This document shows, in pieces, positions 7,773-16,241 of a DNA stretch of 64,000 nt (its first letter is position 1; each line of letters starts with the position of its first letter). Source of the DNA: Roseiarcus sp035606915 (GTDB lineage Bacteria; Pseudomonadota; Alphaproteobacteria; Rhizobiales; Beijerinckiaceae); the NCBI GenBank assembly GCA_035606915.1, contig DATNDU010000196.1, positions 1 to 64,000 on the forward strand, written 5' to 3'. The notes below the pieces were generated by a model that saw only the letters and a program-made list of their open reading frames with translations, made no database searches and was not told the DNA's origin. A program made the position numbers and the translations under genes.

Positions 7773-9029
7773 GTGGAGGAGCCTTTGTCCGAAGCCGCAA
7801 CGGCGGCGTCAGGCGCCGGGCCGCTGAGCGGATTGAAGGTTCTCGACCTGTCGCGCGTTCTCGCCGGTCCCTGGGCGTCGCAGATTCTCGGCGATCTCGG
7901 CGCCGAGGTATGGAAGATCGAGCGGCCAGGCGCCGGCGACGACACCCGCACCTGGGGGCCGCCGTTTGTTCAAGGCGCGAACGGCGTCTCGGACGCGGCC
8001 TATTATCTGTGCGCCAACCGCAACAAGCGCTGCATCGCCGTCGATTTCGCCAAGCCCGAGGGGGCCGAGATCGTCAAGCGCATGGCCGCGGCGGCCGACA
8101 TCGTGGTCGAGAATTTCAAAACCGGGGCGCTCGACCGCTACGGGCTCGACTATGCCTCGCTGTCGACGATCAACCCGCGCCTGATCTACTGTTCCATCAC
8201 CGGCTTCGGCCATAGCGGACCCTACGCGAAGCGCGGCGGCTACGACTTCCTCATCCAGGGGATGAGCGGGCTGATGAGCGTCACCGGGCGGCCAAATGGC
8301 GAGCCCGGGGCCGGGCCAATCAAAGTCGGCCTGCCGGTCAGCGACTTGTTTACTGGCCTCTACGCCGCCGTCTCCATCCTCGCCGCGCTGCATCACCGCG
8401 ACGCCTCGGGGGAGGGGCAGCATATCGATTGCGCGCTGCTCGACAGCCAGGTCGCGGTGCTGGTCAACCAGGGGACCAACTATCTCGTCGGCGGCAAGAT
8501 CCCCGGCCGTCTCGGCAACGCGCATCCGAACGTCGTGCCCTATCGCGAATTCGAGGCCGCGGACGGCCATGTTCTCGTCGCCTGCGCCAGCGATCGGCAG
8601 TTCCAGACCCTGTGCGGCGTGCTTGGACTTCTGAACGCGGCCGCCGATCCCCGGTTCAAGTCCAACGACGGGCGCCTGAAGCATCGGGTCGAGTTGGAGG
8701 GCAAACTCGCCGACGCCGTCAGAACCTGGACCTCGGCCGCATTGTTCGCGGCGATGGAGGCGGCGGGCGTCCCCGGCGGCCCGATCAACAGCATCGAGCA
8801 GACGCTCGCCGACCCGCAGATCGTTGCGCGCGGCCTGTTGCAGCCAATGACTCGCAAGGACGGAACGCCGGTCACCGTCATCGGCTATCCGGGCCAATTG
8901 TCGCGCACCCCCGCCACCTATCGCATCGCGCCGCAAACCCACGGGCAGGACACCGAGGAGGTGCTGGCGCAATTTGGCGTCGACGAGGCCACACGCGCAC
9001 GTCTCAAATCAGAAGGCGTCATCCTGTGA
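7773..9029 (+). CDS. CaiB/BaiF family (class III) CoA-transferase
   Basis: A 418-residue class III CoA-transferase, moving CoA from a donor acyl-CoA to an acid acceptor in the cytoplasm. The family N-terminus is clear (LKVLDLSRVLAGPWASQILG, 21-40). The active-site Asp is Asp158 in GGYDFLIQGMSG, followed by the typical TGRPNGEPGAGPIKVGLPVSD. The GTG start at 7773 is preceded by GGGAGG (7762-7767), which fixes it. It is a single-gene unit next to the IclR operator, convergent with the reductase at 9044. Its length is normal. Donor and acceptor are not deducible; from context it may activate the imported acid without ATP cost. Confidence 0.88.
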   Translation: MEEPLSEAATAASGAGPLSGLKVLDLSRVLAGPWASQILGDLGAEVWKIERPGAGDDTRTWGPPFVQGANGVSDAAYYLCANRNKRCIAVDFAKPEGAEIVKRMAAAADIVVENFKTGALDRYGLDYASLSTINPRLIYCSITGFGHSGPYAKRGGYDFLIQGMSGLMSVTGRPNGEPGAGPIKVGLPVSDLFTGLYAAVSILAALHHRDASGEGQHIDCALLDSQVAVLVNQGTNYLVGGKIPGRLGNAHPNVVPYREFEAADGHVLVACASDRQFQTLCGVLGLLNAAADPRFKSNDGRLKHRVELEGKLADAVRTWTSAALFAAMEAAGVPGGPINSIEQTLADPQIVARGLLQPMTRKDGTPVTVIGYPGQLSRTPATYRIAPQTHGQDTEEVLAQFGVDEATRARLKSEGVIL

Positions 9030-9043
9030 CGGCCGCCGGGCCG

Positions 9044-10147
9044 TCAACCAGCGGCTGGAGGCAGCAGTTTACGCTCCTGCATATGCGCCAGCCACCAGGC
9101 CAACGACTCCTCGGTGTCGATGCAGGCATCGAAGCCGGCCTGACGGATCTTGATCGTGCTCAGCAGCGACGAGGTGGAATGCGTGCGGGTGAAGGCGAAA
9201 TCGGCGAACTGCCAGGAGCCGCCGACCAGCGTCTCCAACGTCAGGTTTTCGAGCCCGTAGCGCTCGACGATGGCGCGCCAGGTCGCCTCGTGCCCAGGCA
9301 TGATGCGGTGGAGCGGCATCGGGTGCGCCAGCCCGACCGGCATCGAGAAGGCGCGCGCGATCACCGGCCACACGTTCTCCCAGGTGAAGACGTCGCCGTT
9401 GGCGATATTGAAGATTTGATTGGCGGCGGCGGGCGTCCGCGCGCTCCAGGCGATGGCGCGGGCGAGCACGCGCGCGTCCGTCGCCTCCGTTACGCGCGCG
9501 CCAAGGCCGGGATAGATGAGCGGCAGGCCGAGTTGGCGGCTGATCGCCGCATAGGCGCCGACGGCGGCGATCATGTTCATCATGCTCGAACGGGCGAAGC
9601 CGAACACGACCTGCGGCCGCAACACCGTCCAACTCCAATCTTTGCCGACCTGTCGTGCGGCGAGGAAATCCTGTTGCTTCCAATAGAAGTTCGGGTGGAT
9701 GTGGCGGGGCGCGCTCTCGCGCGCCGGGACCGGAATCTGGCCGAGATGCACCCCATAAGCCTTGGCGCCTTGCAGCAGAACAATATGGCGCAGCGTCGGG
9801 TTGTTGGGCTCGACGGCGTCGAGAAGGTTGGTCAGCATCGCCAGATTGACCGCGATCTGATCGGCTTCGAGCCAGCCCTCCGTCAGGTTCGGCTTCTCGA
9901 ACAGCGCCGCGTAAACAATCCGGGCGACGCCACGGATTTCGCCGAGGCGGGCGCGGCAGGCCACCGCGTCCGTCAGGTCGACCGCGAGATGGGCGGCGCC
10001 CGTCGGCGGCGCCGGCGGCCGGCGCGACAGCGCGACGACCTCCCAGCCGCCCTCCGACAAATATTGGTCGACTGTCGCACGGCCGACCAGGCCGCCGGCG
10101 CCGGCCACAAGCACGATTCCCTTGCTCGTCACGAACAGGCTCCTCAC
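9044..10147 (-). CDS. extended SDR, PRISE-like (progesterone 5-beta-reductase/iridoid synthase-like) reductase
   Basis: A 367-residue NAD(P)-binding extended short-chain reductase. The nucleotide motif GAGGLVG is near residues 16-22. NFYWKQQDFL, in place of the usual YxxxK, and WSWTVLRPQVVFGF resemble the PRISE subfamily (progesterone 5-beta-reductase/iridoid synthase), which reduces activated C=C bonds of enones. It is transcribed divergently from the Liv operon (114-bp gap) and converges on the CoA-transferase. A substrate enone such as an unsaturated ketone or lactone fits the neighbourhood but is not proven. Subfamily assignment rests on the N-F-Y motif and general architecture, so it is moderate. 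Confidence 0.7.
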   Translation of the reverse strand: MRSLFVTSKGIVLVAGAGGLVGRATVDQYLSEGGWEVVALSRRPPAPPTGAAHLAVDLTDAVACRARLGEIRGVARIVYAALFEKPNLTEGWLEADQIAVNLAMLTNLLDAVEPNNPTLRHIVLLQGAKAYGVHLGQIPVPARESAPRHIHPNFYWKQQDFLAARQVGKDWSWTVLRPQVVFGFARSSMMNMIAAVGAYAAISRQLGLPLIYPGLGARVTEATDARVLARAIAWSARTPAAANQIFNIANGDVFTWENVWPVIARAFSMPVGLAHPMPLHRIMPGHEATWRAIVERYGLENLTLETLVGGSWQFADFAFTRTHSTSSLLSTIKIRQAGFDACIDTEESLAWWLAHMQERKLLPPAAG

Positions 10148-10177
10148 CGTCTATCGGGGCGGACATAGTTAGCTGAT

Positions 10178-10207
10178 CGAAGAATCTTTTACAAACAAAC
10201 ATCTTCG
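10178..10207. promoter_or_regulatory. possible operator in reductase/livJ divergent promoter
   Basis: CGAAGA (10178-10183) and TCTTCG (10202-10207) form an inverted repeat with an 18-base AT-rich spacer, in the middle of the 114-bp gap between the divergent reductase and the Liv operon. No second copy was noticed in the window and it differs from the IclR and GntR-type sites. It is a weak candidate. Confidence 0.25.
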
Positions 10208-10261
10208 TGACGCGTGCGACGCGGCGGAGATCGGGTGTAAGGCAGGATGGGAGTAAATGGA

Positions 10262-11404
10262 ATGATTACACGACGAAGCGCACTCGGCGCCCTTGCCGCC
10301 ATCTCGATGCTGCCGCGATCCGCTTTCGCGGCGGATGCGATAAAGGTCGGCGTCACCATTCCCCTGAGCGGCGGGGCGGGCCGTCAGGGCCAGGACGTCG
10401 TCAACGCCATCAAGGCGATGGCCTCGCTAATCAACGCCGATGGCGGCGTCATGGGTCGACAGATACAACTCATCGTGCGCGACGACGAGAGCACGCCGGC
10501 GATCGGCATCGCCAAGGCGAACGAACTGATCTCGGCCGGCGTCGCCGTCGTGCTCGAAGGTTGGAACAGCCCGGTGACGCTGGCGACGCAATCGGTTCTG
10601 GCGCGCGCCAGCGTGCTCGACATCACCATGATCTCGAAGGCCGACGCCATCCTCTCCGGCGCCGCCAACCCGCTGGCGATCCGCCTGAACAGCGCCAACG
10701 CCCAGGATGCGGCGATCATCGCCCAGTATCTGGGGACCAAGATGAAGAGCGGGCGGGTGGTGTTCGTGACCGAAAACGACGCCTATGGCAACGGCGCGCA
10801 GAAGGGCATCGAGGCGGAGTTCAAGAAGAACAATCTCAACTACACCATCGCCGCCTCGCTCAAGTTTCCGTTTTCGCAAACCGACTTCCGCATCGAGACG
10901 ACGAGCATCCGCGACGCCAAGCCGGATGTCGTCATCTCCATCAACGCCAATGAAGGCGCGGGCCTGCCGGCGTTCCTGCAACAATATGCGCAGGCCAATA
11001 TCGGCGCGCCGGTCGTCTGCTCCGTCGGCACCATAAGCCCGAGCGTGATCGAGGCGGCGGGGCCTGCCGCCAACGGGTTGACCAGCGCCGACATCTACTT
11101 CCCGCAGGCGCAGCCTTACGCCAGCAATCCCGTCAACCAGCGCTTCGTCGCTGAGATGCAGAAGCAGTTCAAGGGGCTGCCGGACAAGTTCGGCGCGCTC
11201 GGCGCGGCTTCGCTCCAGATCTGGGCGAAAGCCGCCGCCAAGGCCAAATCGCTCGACCGCAAGGCGGTCGCCGACGCTATTCGCGGGCAGGAGATTGCGG
11301 GCACCATCTTCGGCGATGTGCGCTTCGACGCGCATGGTCAGATGGGTCACCATTACAACGTCTTCACGGTCAAGGACGAGAAAATTGTCGTCCTCGGCGG
11401 CTGA
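10262..11404 (+). CDS. branched-chain-amino-acid-type ABC transporter substrate-binding protein (LivJ-like)
   Basis: A 380-residue periplasmic type I binding protein of the Leu/Ile/Val family (Peripla_BP_6). The N-terminus MITRRSALGALAAISMLPRS has a twin-arginine-like signal, with cleavage expected after AFA. The mature part begins DAIKVGVTIPLSGG, the usual first strand. I chose ATG 10262 because GGGAG at 10249-10253 is well spaced. An ATG at 10247 is also in frame but has no good site. It heads an operon with two ATPases and two permeases and then acyl-CoA catabolic genes. In alphaproteobacteria such importers often carry aromatic or other organic acids rather than amino acids, so the ligand is likely the growth substrate of this operon. 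Confidence 0.88.
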   Translation: MITRRSALGALAAISMLPRSAFAADAIKVGVTIPLSGGAGRQGQDVVNAIKAMASLINADGGVMGRQIQLIVRDDESTPAIGIAKANELISAGVAVVLEGWNSPVTLATQSVLARASVLDITMISKADAILSGAANPLAIRLNSANAQDAAIIAQYLGTKMKSGRVVFVTENDAYGNGAQKGIEAEFKKNNLNYTIAASLKFPFSQTDFRIETTSIRDAKPDVVISINANEGAGLPAFLQQYAQANIGAPVVCSVGTISPSVIEAAGPAANGLTSADIYFPQAQPYASNPVNQRFVAEMQKQFKGLPDKFGALGAASLQIWAKAAAKAKSLDRKAVADAIRGQEIAGTIFGDVRFDAHGQMGHHYNVFTVKDEKIVVLGG

Positions 11405-12167
11405 AGCGCCGCTGTTCGCCGTGGAGGGGCTGTCGGTGCGCTACGGCGGCTTTCAGGCCCTTCGCGACGTCAGTTGGTCGGTCGCCGCCGGCCGCATTCT
11501 CGGCGTCATCGGGCCGAACGGCGCCGGCAAGAGCACATGTTTCATGGCGGCGACCAACATGACGCCGCATAGCGGGCGTTTGCGGCTCGACGGCGCGGAC
11601 GTGACCCAGGTGCGCGCGCACAAGCTGCCGCGCCTGGGCCTGCGCCGCACGTTCCAGCAGAACGCCTTCTTCGGCGGCATGAGCGTGCTGCGCAACATGA
11701 CCGGCGCGCTCATGGATCAGACGCCGAGTTCGCTCGCCGGCTCGGTCTTCCTGCCCTGGGTGCAAAGCCGACAGCAGCAGCGGATCGAGGCGCAGGCGCG
11801 CCAGCATCTGCTGCGCTACGAGATACCGGCGCCGCTGCACGAGCGCCTGCCGGGCGAATTGTCCTATGGCGCGCAACGTATGCTCTCCATCGCCATCGCG
11901 ACCTCGGCCGGGGCGCGCGCGGTGCTGCTCGACGAACCGGCGGCGGGGCTCGGCGGGCCGGATATGCTGGCGCTGCGGCGGCTGCTGATGCGGATGCGCG
12001 CCGAGGGCCTGGCGATCGTGCTGGTCGAGCATCACATGGACCTGGTGATGGAGCTTGCCGACGAGGTCGTCGTCATCGAGACCGGCGAGGTCATCGGTCG
12101 CGGCAGTCCGGCGCAAGTGCAGGCCGATCCGCGCGTGCTCGAAGCCTATCTCGGCAAGGCCGCGTGA
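11385..12167 (+). CDS. ABC transporter ATP-binding protein (LivG-like)
   Basis: A 260-residue ATPase of the LivG group. Walker A GPNGAGKST is near residues 43-51, Walker B is VLLDEPAAGLG, and the switch His is in VEHHMDLVMELADE, the form typical of LivG. A degenerate signature LSYGAQRMLSIA lies before Walker B. The start is set at TTG 11385, which has AAGGA (11372-11376) at a good distance and overlaps the livJ stop by 20 bp; longer in-frame starts give an unrelated N-terminal extension. It energises import together with the LivF-like protein that follows with a 4-bp overlap. Confidence 0.88.
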   Translation: MSSSAAEAPLFAVEGLSVRYGGFQALRDVSWSVAAGRILGVIGPNGAGKSTCFMAATNMTPHSGRLRLDGADVTQVRAHKLPRLGLRRTFQQNAFFGGMSVLRNMTGALMDQTPSSLAGSVFLPWVQSRQQQRIEAQARQHLLRYEIPAPLHERLPGELSYGAQRMLSIAIATSAGARAVLLDEPAAGLGGPDMLALRRLLMRMRAEGLAIVLVEHHMDLVMELADEVVVIETGEVIGRGSPAQVQADPRVLEAYLGKAA

Positions 12168-12895
12168 GCGCCCGGCTCGAAGTCGAAAACCTGCGCGTCG
12201 CCTATGGCGCAAGCGCCGCCGTCGCCGTCGACCATCTCGTGGTTGAGCCCGGCACGCTGGCGGCCGTCGTCGGCGCCAATGGCGCCGGCAAGTCGACATT
12301 GGTCAACGCCATCGCCAACTGGTCGCGCGCCGAGCCGCGCATCGAAGGCGCGGTGCGCATGGACGGTGAGGAGATCACGGGCCGGCCGGCGCATCAACTG
12401 GTCAAGCGCGGCCTGCAATTGGTGCCGGAGGGGCGCGGCGTGTTCATGGGGCTGACGGTCGAGGAAAACCTCAGGGACGGCGCGCCGTCCGGGGCGGACC
12501 CAGGTCGCAGGACTTATTCCTTCGAGGATGTTTATGAGCTGTTCCCGCGGCTGCGCGAGCGCCGGACGATGGCGGGCGGCTCGCTCAGCGGCGGCGAACG
12601 GCAGATGCTGGCGGTCGGCCGCGCCCTGCGCATGGCGCCGAAGGCGCTGCTGCTCGACGAACCCTCGATTGGTCTCGCGCCGCGTTTCGTATCGCTGCTC
12701 TTGCAAACGATCCGCACGCTGGTCGACAGCGGGTTGACCGTGCTGCTCGTCGAGCAGAACGTGCGCGCCGCGATGCAGGTCACCGACGTCGTTCACTTGC
12801 TGGAGCGCGGCCGGTTGATTGCCAGCGGGCCGGTTGAGGAGATGCGCGACGATCCGCGCATCGTCGAGGCCTATCTCGGGGGCGGCCACGGATGA
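12164..12895 (+). CDS. ABC transporter ATP-binding protein (LivF-like)
   Basis: A 243-residue LivF-type ATPase. Walker A GANGAGKST is near residues 38-46, the family segment QLVPEGRGVFMGLTVEENL is present, the signature is LSGGERQMLAVGRAL, and Walker B is LLLDEPSIGL followed by VEQNVRAAMQVTD. The GTG start overlaps the upstream TGA (GTGA), and the next gene begins with ATGA over its own stop, so the transporter genes are translationally coupled. It forms the ATPase dimer with the LivG-like subunit on the cytoplasmic face of the permease. Confidence 0.89.
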   Translation: MSARLEVENLRVAYGASAAVAVDHLVVEPGTLAAVVGANGAGKSTLVNAIANWSRAEPRIEGAVRMDGEEITGRPAHQLVKRGLQLVPEGRGVFMGLTVEENLRDGAPSGADPGRRTYSFEDVYELFPRLRERRTMAGGSLSGGERQMLAVGRALRMAPKALLLDEPSIGLAPRFVSLLLQTIRTLVDSGLTVLLVEQNVRAAMQVTDVVHLLERGRLIASGPVEEMRDDPRIVEAYLGGGHG

Positions 12896-13761
12896 ATCTG
12901 TTACAGCAAATCGTCAACGGCATCATCATCGGCCACGCCTACGCGCTGGTCGCGGTCGGCTGGACGATGCTGCTGGGGGCCGCGCGTCTGGTCAATTTCG
13001 GCCACGGGCAGATGTATATGATCGGCGCCTTCGTCGCCTGGTGGTTCATGCGGATGACCGGCTTGCCTTATCCGGTCGCGGTGCTGGCGGCGATCCTGGT
13101 CGGGGCGCTGATCGGCGCGATCATGCAGCGTTTGCTGATGCGGCTGACGCTGTCGGGCGATCTCGTCAGCCTGATGATCGTGACGCTTGGCTTCGGCCAG
13201 GTGCTCGAAGGCGCGGCCGGCCTCACCTTCGGGGCGCGGCCGCAGACGCTGACGAGCCCGTTTCAAAGCCTCACGCTGCACTTCGGCCCCGTCTGGTTCA
13301 CGGTGCAGGACGTGATCCTGGTCGTCGCCACCATCGTCGTCTTTGTCGCCCTGCGGCTATTGTTGAATGCGACGAAGTTCGGCACGGCGGTGCGCATGGT
13401 GGCGGAAGACCCGGCGCTGACGCGGCTCGCCGGCATCGACATCGCGCGCGTCTATATGGGCATATTCGCCTTCGAGGGCGCGGCGGTCGCCTTCGCGGCG
13501 ACGCTGGTGGCGCCGCGAACGCCGATCCTCACCTCGATGGGCTTCGATCAGGTGGTGACGACCTTTGTTGTGGTCGTGCTCGGCGGCATCGGCAGCGTCG
13601 GCGGCAGCTATGTCGCCGGGGTCTGCCTCGGGTTGTTCACGGCGCTGTTCGGCGCCCTGGTGTCGCCGGCCTACACCACGGCGGCGATGTTCGTGCTGCT
13701 GATCGCCGTCATGGCGCTGCGGCCCGGACAGCTCGCCGCTTCGGCGAACTTCGCTCGATGA
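12892..13761 (+). CDS. ABC transporter permease (LivH-like)
   Basis: A 289-residue inner-membrane permease of the branched-chain amino acid type, with about eight hydrophobic helices. LivH features are visible: an N-terminal QIVNGIIIGHAYALVAVGWTM, NFGHGQMYMIGAF and the C-terminal VVVLGGIGSVGGSYVAGV, which carries the coupling-type Gly motif. It overlaps the upstream ATPase gene and the downstream LivM-like gene by 4 bp each. With the LivM-like protein it forms the heterodimeric membrane channel. The ligand is unknown. Confidence 0.89.
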   Translation: MNLLQQIVNGIIIGHAYALVAVGWTMLLGAARLVNFGHGQMYMIGAFVAWWFMRMTGLPYPVAVLAAILVGALIGAIMQRLLMRLTLSGDLVSLMIVTLGFGQVLEGAAGLTFGARPQTLTSPFQSLTLHFGPVWFTVQDVILVVATIVVFVALRLLLNATKFGTAVRMVAEDPALTRLAGIDIARVYMGIFAFEGAAVAFAATLVAPRTPILTSMGFDQVVTTFVVVVLGGIGSVGGSYVAGVCLGLFTALFGALVSPAYTTAAMFVLLIAVMALRPGQLAASANFAR

Positions 13762-14720
13762 GCGCGCGCCGGAGCCTGTTGGCGCTGGCGGTCGCCGTCG
13801 TCGGCTTCTTCCTGCCGCGCCTGCTCGGCGGCTCGACGCTGGTCTACGATACGCTGGTCGTCATCGCCATCTTCAGCGCCATGTCCTACGGGCTCGACAT
13901 CGTGCTCTCCGATCTCGGCGAGATCAGCCTCGCGCATACCGCGTTCTTCGCCACCGGGGCCTATGCGGCGGCGATCCTGGCGGTGCGCTATGGGCAGAAC
14001 GCCTGGGTGGCGATGGCGGGCGCCATGGTCGCCTCGCTGGCGCTGGCGCTGGTGCTCGGCCTCATCACGCTGCGCACGCGCGAATTCGCGTTCTCGCTCG
14101 TCACCTATGCGGCGGCGATTGTTTGCATGAACGTCGCCTCGAACTGGGATTTCCTCGGCGGCTCCGACGGCATCGTCGGCGTGCCGCCGCTCGACCTGTC
14201 GATCGGGCCAATCAGGCTGTCGGCGGGCCAAAGCTTCGAGTTCTGGCCCTACGCCTATGCGCTGCTGCTGCTGACGATCTATTTCGTCTACCGCTTCCGC
14301 CGCTCCTCCCTCGGGCAAGCGGCGCTGATGGTGCACATGAACCCGCGGCTGGCGACGATGTGCGGCCTCGACGGCAATCGCGTGCGGCTCAAGGTGTTCC
14401 TGGTCTCGGCGCCGATCAGCGCGCTCGCCGGCTGGCTCTACGCCTTTCAGCGCGCGTATGTCGGAACCGATCTGTTCGACACTTATTTCCTGGTGCTGAT
14501 GCTGACCAGCGTCATCATCGCCGGGCGCGGCCTGCTGCTCGGGCCGCTCATGGGAACGGCGCTGCTGATCTCGCAAAAGAGTTTCGCCTCGCTCGGCGCT
14601 TATGGCGATAAGCTTGTGCTCGGCGCCGTTCTTGTCGCGGCGCTGTGCTACAGTCCGCGTGGCCTCGCCGCGCTGTGGCCTCGCCGCCGGCTGGCGGGCG
14701 CCGAAAAGGAATCCGCATGA
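13758..14720 (+). CDS. ABC transporter permease (LivM-like)
   Basis: A 320-residue LivM-type permease with about nine to ten hydrophobic segments. Typical features are LSDLGEISLAHTAFFATGAYAAAILAV (in parts), the periplasmic SDGIVGVPPLDL segment and FLVSAPISALAGWLYAF. ATG 13758 overlaps the LivH stop (ATGA). The frame is open far upstream within other genes, but that part is only a shadow. Its own stop overlaps the start of the DUF35 gene. It is the last transporter gene before the operon switches to CoA-ester enzymes. Confidence 0.88.
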   Translation: MSARRSLLALAVAVVGFFLPRLLGGSTLVYDTLVVIAIFSAMSYGLDIVLSDLGEISLAHTAFFATGAYAAAILAVRYGQNAWVAMAGAMVASLALALVLGLITLRTREFAFSLVTYAAAIVCMNVASNWDFLGGSDGIVGVPPLDLSIGPIRLSAGQSFEFWPYAYALLLLTIYFVYRFRRSSLGQAALMVHMNPRLATMCGLDGNRVRLKVFLVSAPISALAGWLYAFQRAYVGTDLFDTYFLVLMLTSVIIAGRGLLLGPLMGTALLISQKSFASLGAYGDKLVLGAVLVAALCYSPRGLAALWPRRRLAGAEKESA

Positions 14721-15091
14721 GTGACGACGCCAAGCCGCTCGGCCCGCAGGCGCAGTTCAAGGCCTATCTCGCCGAGGGCCGTTTCATGATCCAGCGCAGC
14801 CGATCGAGCGGCCACTATGTGTTTTATCCCCGCGTCGCCGTCCCCGGCAGCGGCGAGACCGATCTCGAATGGGTGGCGGCCTCGGGCGAAGCCACGGTCT
14901 ATGCGATCACCGTCAACCGGACGCGCGAGGGCGCCTACAACATCGCCCTCGTCGATCTCGCGGAGGGGCCGCGCATGATGTCGCGCATCGAAGGCGTCGA
15001 GACGGCGCCGATCGGAGCCAGGCTCAAGGCGCGCATCGCCGCCATCGAGGGCGAACCCGCGCTTGTCTTCGACCTCGCGGAGCAAGTCTGA
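14717..15091 (+). CDS. DUF35 OB-fold protein without zinc-ribbon cysteines
   Basis: A 124-residue DUF35/OB-fold protein of the kind that partners thiolase-fold enzymes, such as the C-terminal domain of ChsH2 that activates the steroid aldolase Ltp2. The domain is recognisable from FMIQRSRSSGHYVFYPR and LEWVAASGEATVYAITVNRT. The rubredoxin-like CxxC pairs normally found here are replaced (SRSSG and VPGSG, with no Cys in the protein), so no zinc site can form. It starts at ATG 14717, overlapping the LivM stop, and ends by overlapping the thiolase-like start by one base. The tight coupling to that gene argues for a heteromeric complex. Confidence 0.85.
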   Translation: MSDDAKPLGPQAQFKAYLAEGRFMIQRSRSSGHYVFYPRVAVPGSGETDLEWVAASGEATVYAITVNRTREGAYNIALVDLAEGPRMMSRIEGVETAPIGARLKARIAAIEGEPALVFDLAEQV

Positions 15092-16239
15092 TGGGCGCGA
15101 GCTTGCGCGGCGCGGCGGCCATCGTCGGCGTGGCGACCGCCGGAACCGGCGAAGCGCCGGGCCGCACGGCGATTGAACTGCTCGGCGAGGCGGCGATCGC
15201 GGCGCTCGGCGAGGCCGGCGTCGCGCTCAGCGAGGTCGATGGCGTATTCGCCGCCACCGGCACGCATGGCGTGCCGGTGCTGTCGGTGGCCGAATATCTG
15301 GGCTTGCGGCCGCGCTACCTCGGCGGCACGAATGTCGGCGGCTCCTCGTTCGAGGTCCATCTGTTGCAAGCCGCGATGGCGTTGCAGGCGGGGCTGTGCG
15401 ATGTTGCGCTGATCGCCTATGGCTCCAACCAACGCACCGCCGGCGGCCGGCTGGTCTCGATGAGCGAGCCGCAATGGCACGAGACGCCGTATCGGCCGCG
15501 AAACCCGATCACCGGCTATGCGATGGCCGCGGCCCGCTACATGCACCAGTACGGCGCCACGCGCGAAGATCTCGCCGCCGTCGCCGTCGCGGCGCGCAAA
15601 TGGGCGAACCGCAACCCGCAAGCTTTCGCACGCGGTCCGCTCAGCCTTCAGGATGTGCTGATGAGCCGGATGGTCAGCGATCCGCTCACCGTCGCCGATT
15701 GCTGCCTGGTCACCGATGGCGGCGCGGCCTGCGTGCTGGTGCGCGCCGAACGCGCGCGCGACCTGAAGCAGCAGCCGGTCTATCTGCTCGGCGCCGGCGC
15801 CGCCGCGTCGCATCGCTCCATCGTGCAGATGCCAGATCTCACGGTGACGGCGGCGGTCGAGAGCGGCGCGCGCGCCTTCGCCATGGCGGGCCTGCGCAAG
15901 GACGATATCGACTTGCTGATGCTCTACGACGCCTTCACCATCAACACCATCCTGTTCCTGGAGGATCTCGGCTATTGCCCGAAGGGGGAGGGCGGGCGTT
16001 TCGTCTCCAGCGGCGCCATCGATCCCGGCGGCGCGCTCAACGTCAACACCAATGGCGGCGGCTTGTCCTGCGTTCATCCGGGCATGTATGGCCTGTTCCT
16101 CATCGTCGAGGCGGTGAGCCAGCTTCGCGGCCAGGCCGGCCAGCGCCAGGTCGCGGCGGAGATCGCGCTCTGCCACGGCAACGGCGGCACGCTCGCCTCG
16201 CAGGCGACCGCCATTCTCGGCACACAGGCGGCGCTCTGA
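15091..16239 (+). CDS. thiolase-fold protein of the SCP-x/Ltp2 type, probable retro-aldolase
   Basis: A 382-residue thiolase-superfamily protein of the sterol-carrier-protein/lipid-transfer group. At the position of the N-terminal catalytic Cys the sequence reads TNVGGSSFEVH, so the nucleophile is absent. The C-terminal segments GGGLSCVHPGMYG and CHGNGG are retained. Cys-less members paired with DUF35 proteins (Ltp2 with ChsH2) cleave beta-hydroxyacyl-CoA by a retro-aldol reaction instead of thiolysis. The DUF35 gene lies immediately upstream and a MaoC hydratase immediately downstream. I infer an aldolase acting on an alpha-branched beta-hydroxyacyl-CoA. An ordinary thiolase is unlikely from the missing Cys. 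Confidence 0.8.
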   Translation: MGASLRGAAAIVGVATAGTGEAPGRTAIELLGEAAIAALGEAGVALSEVDGVFAATGTHGVPVLSVAEYLGLRPRYLGGTNVGGSSFEVHLLQAAMALQAGLCDVALIAYGSNQRTAGGRLVSMSEPQWHETPYRPRNPITGYAMAAARYMHQYGATREDLAAVAVAARKWANRNPQAFARGPLSLQDVLMSRMVSDPLTVADCCLVTDGGAACVLVRAERARDLKQQPVYLLGAGAAASHRSIVQMPDLTVTAAVESGARAFAMAGLRKDDIDLLMLYDAFTINTILFLEDLGYCPKGEGGRFVSSGAIDPGGALNVNTNGGGLSCVHPGMYGLFLIVEAVSQLRGQAGQRQVAAEIALCHGNGGTLASQATAILGTQAAL

Positions 16240-16241
16240 AC

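Noticed and set aside
10247..10261. Upstream start for the binding protein (MGVNG)
   Set aside because: The ribosome binding site GGGAG fits the downstream ATG at 10262, which also gives a proper signal peptide beginning.
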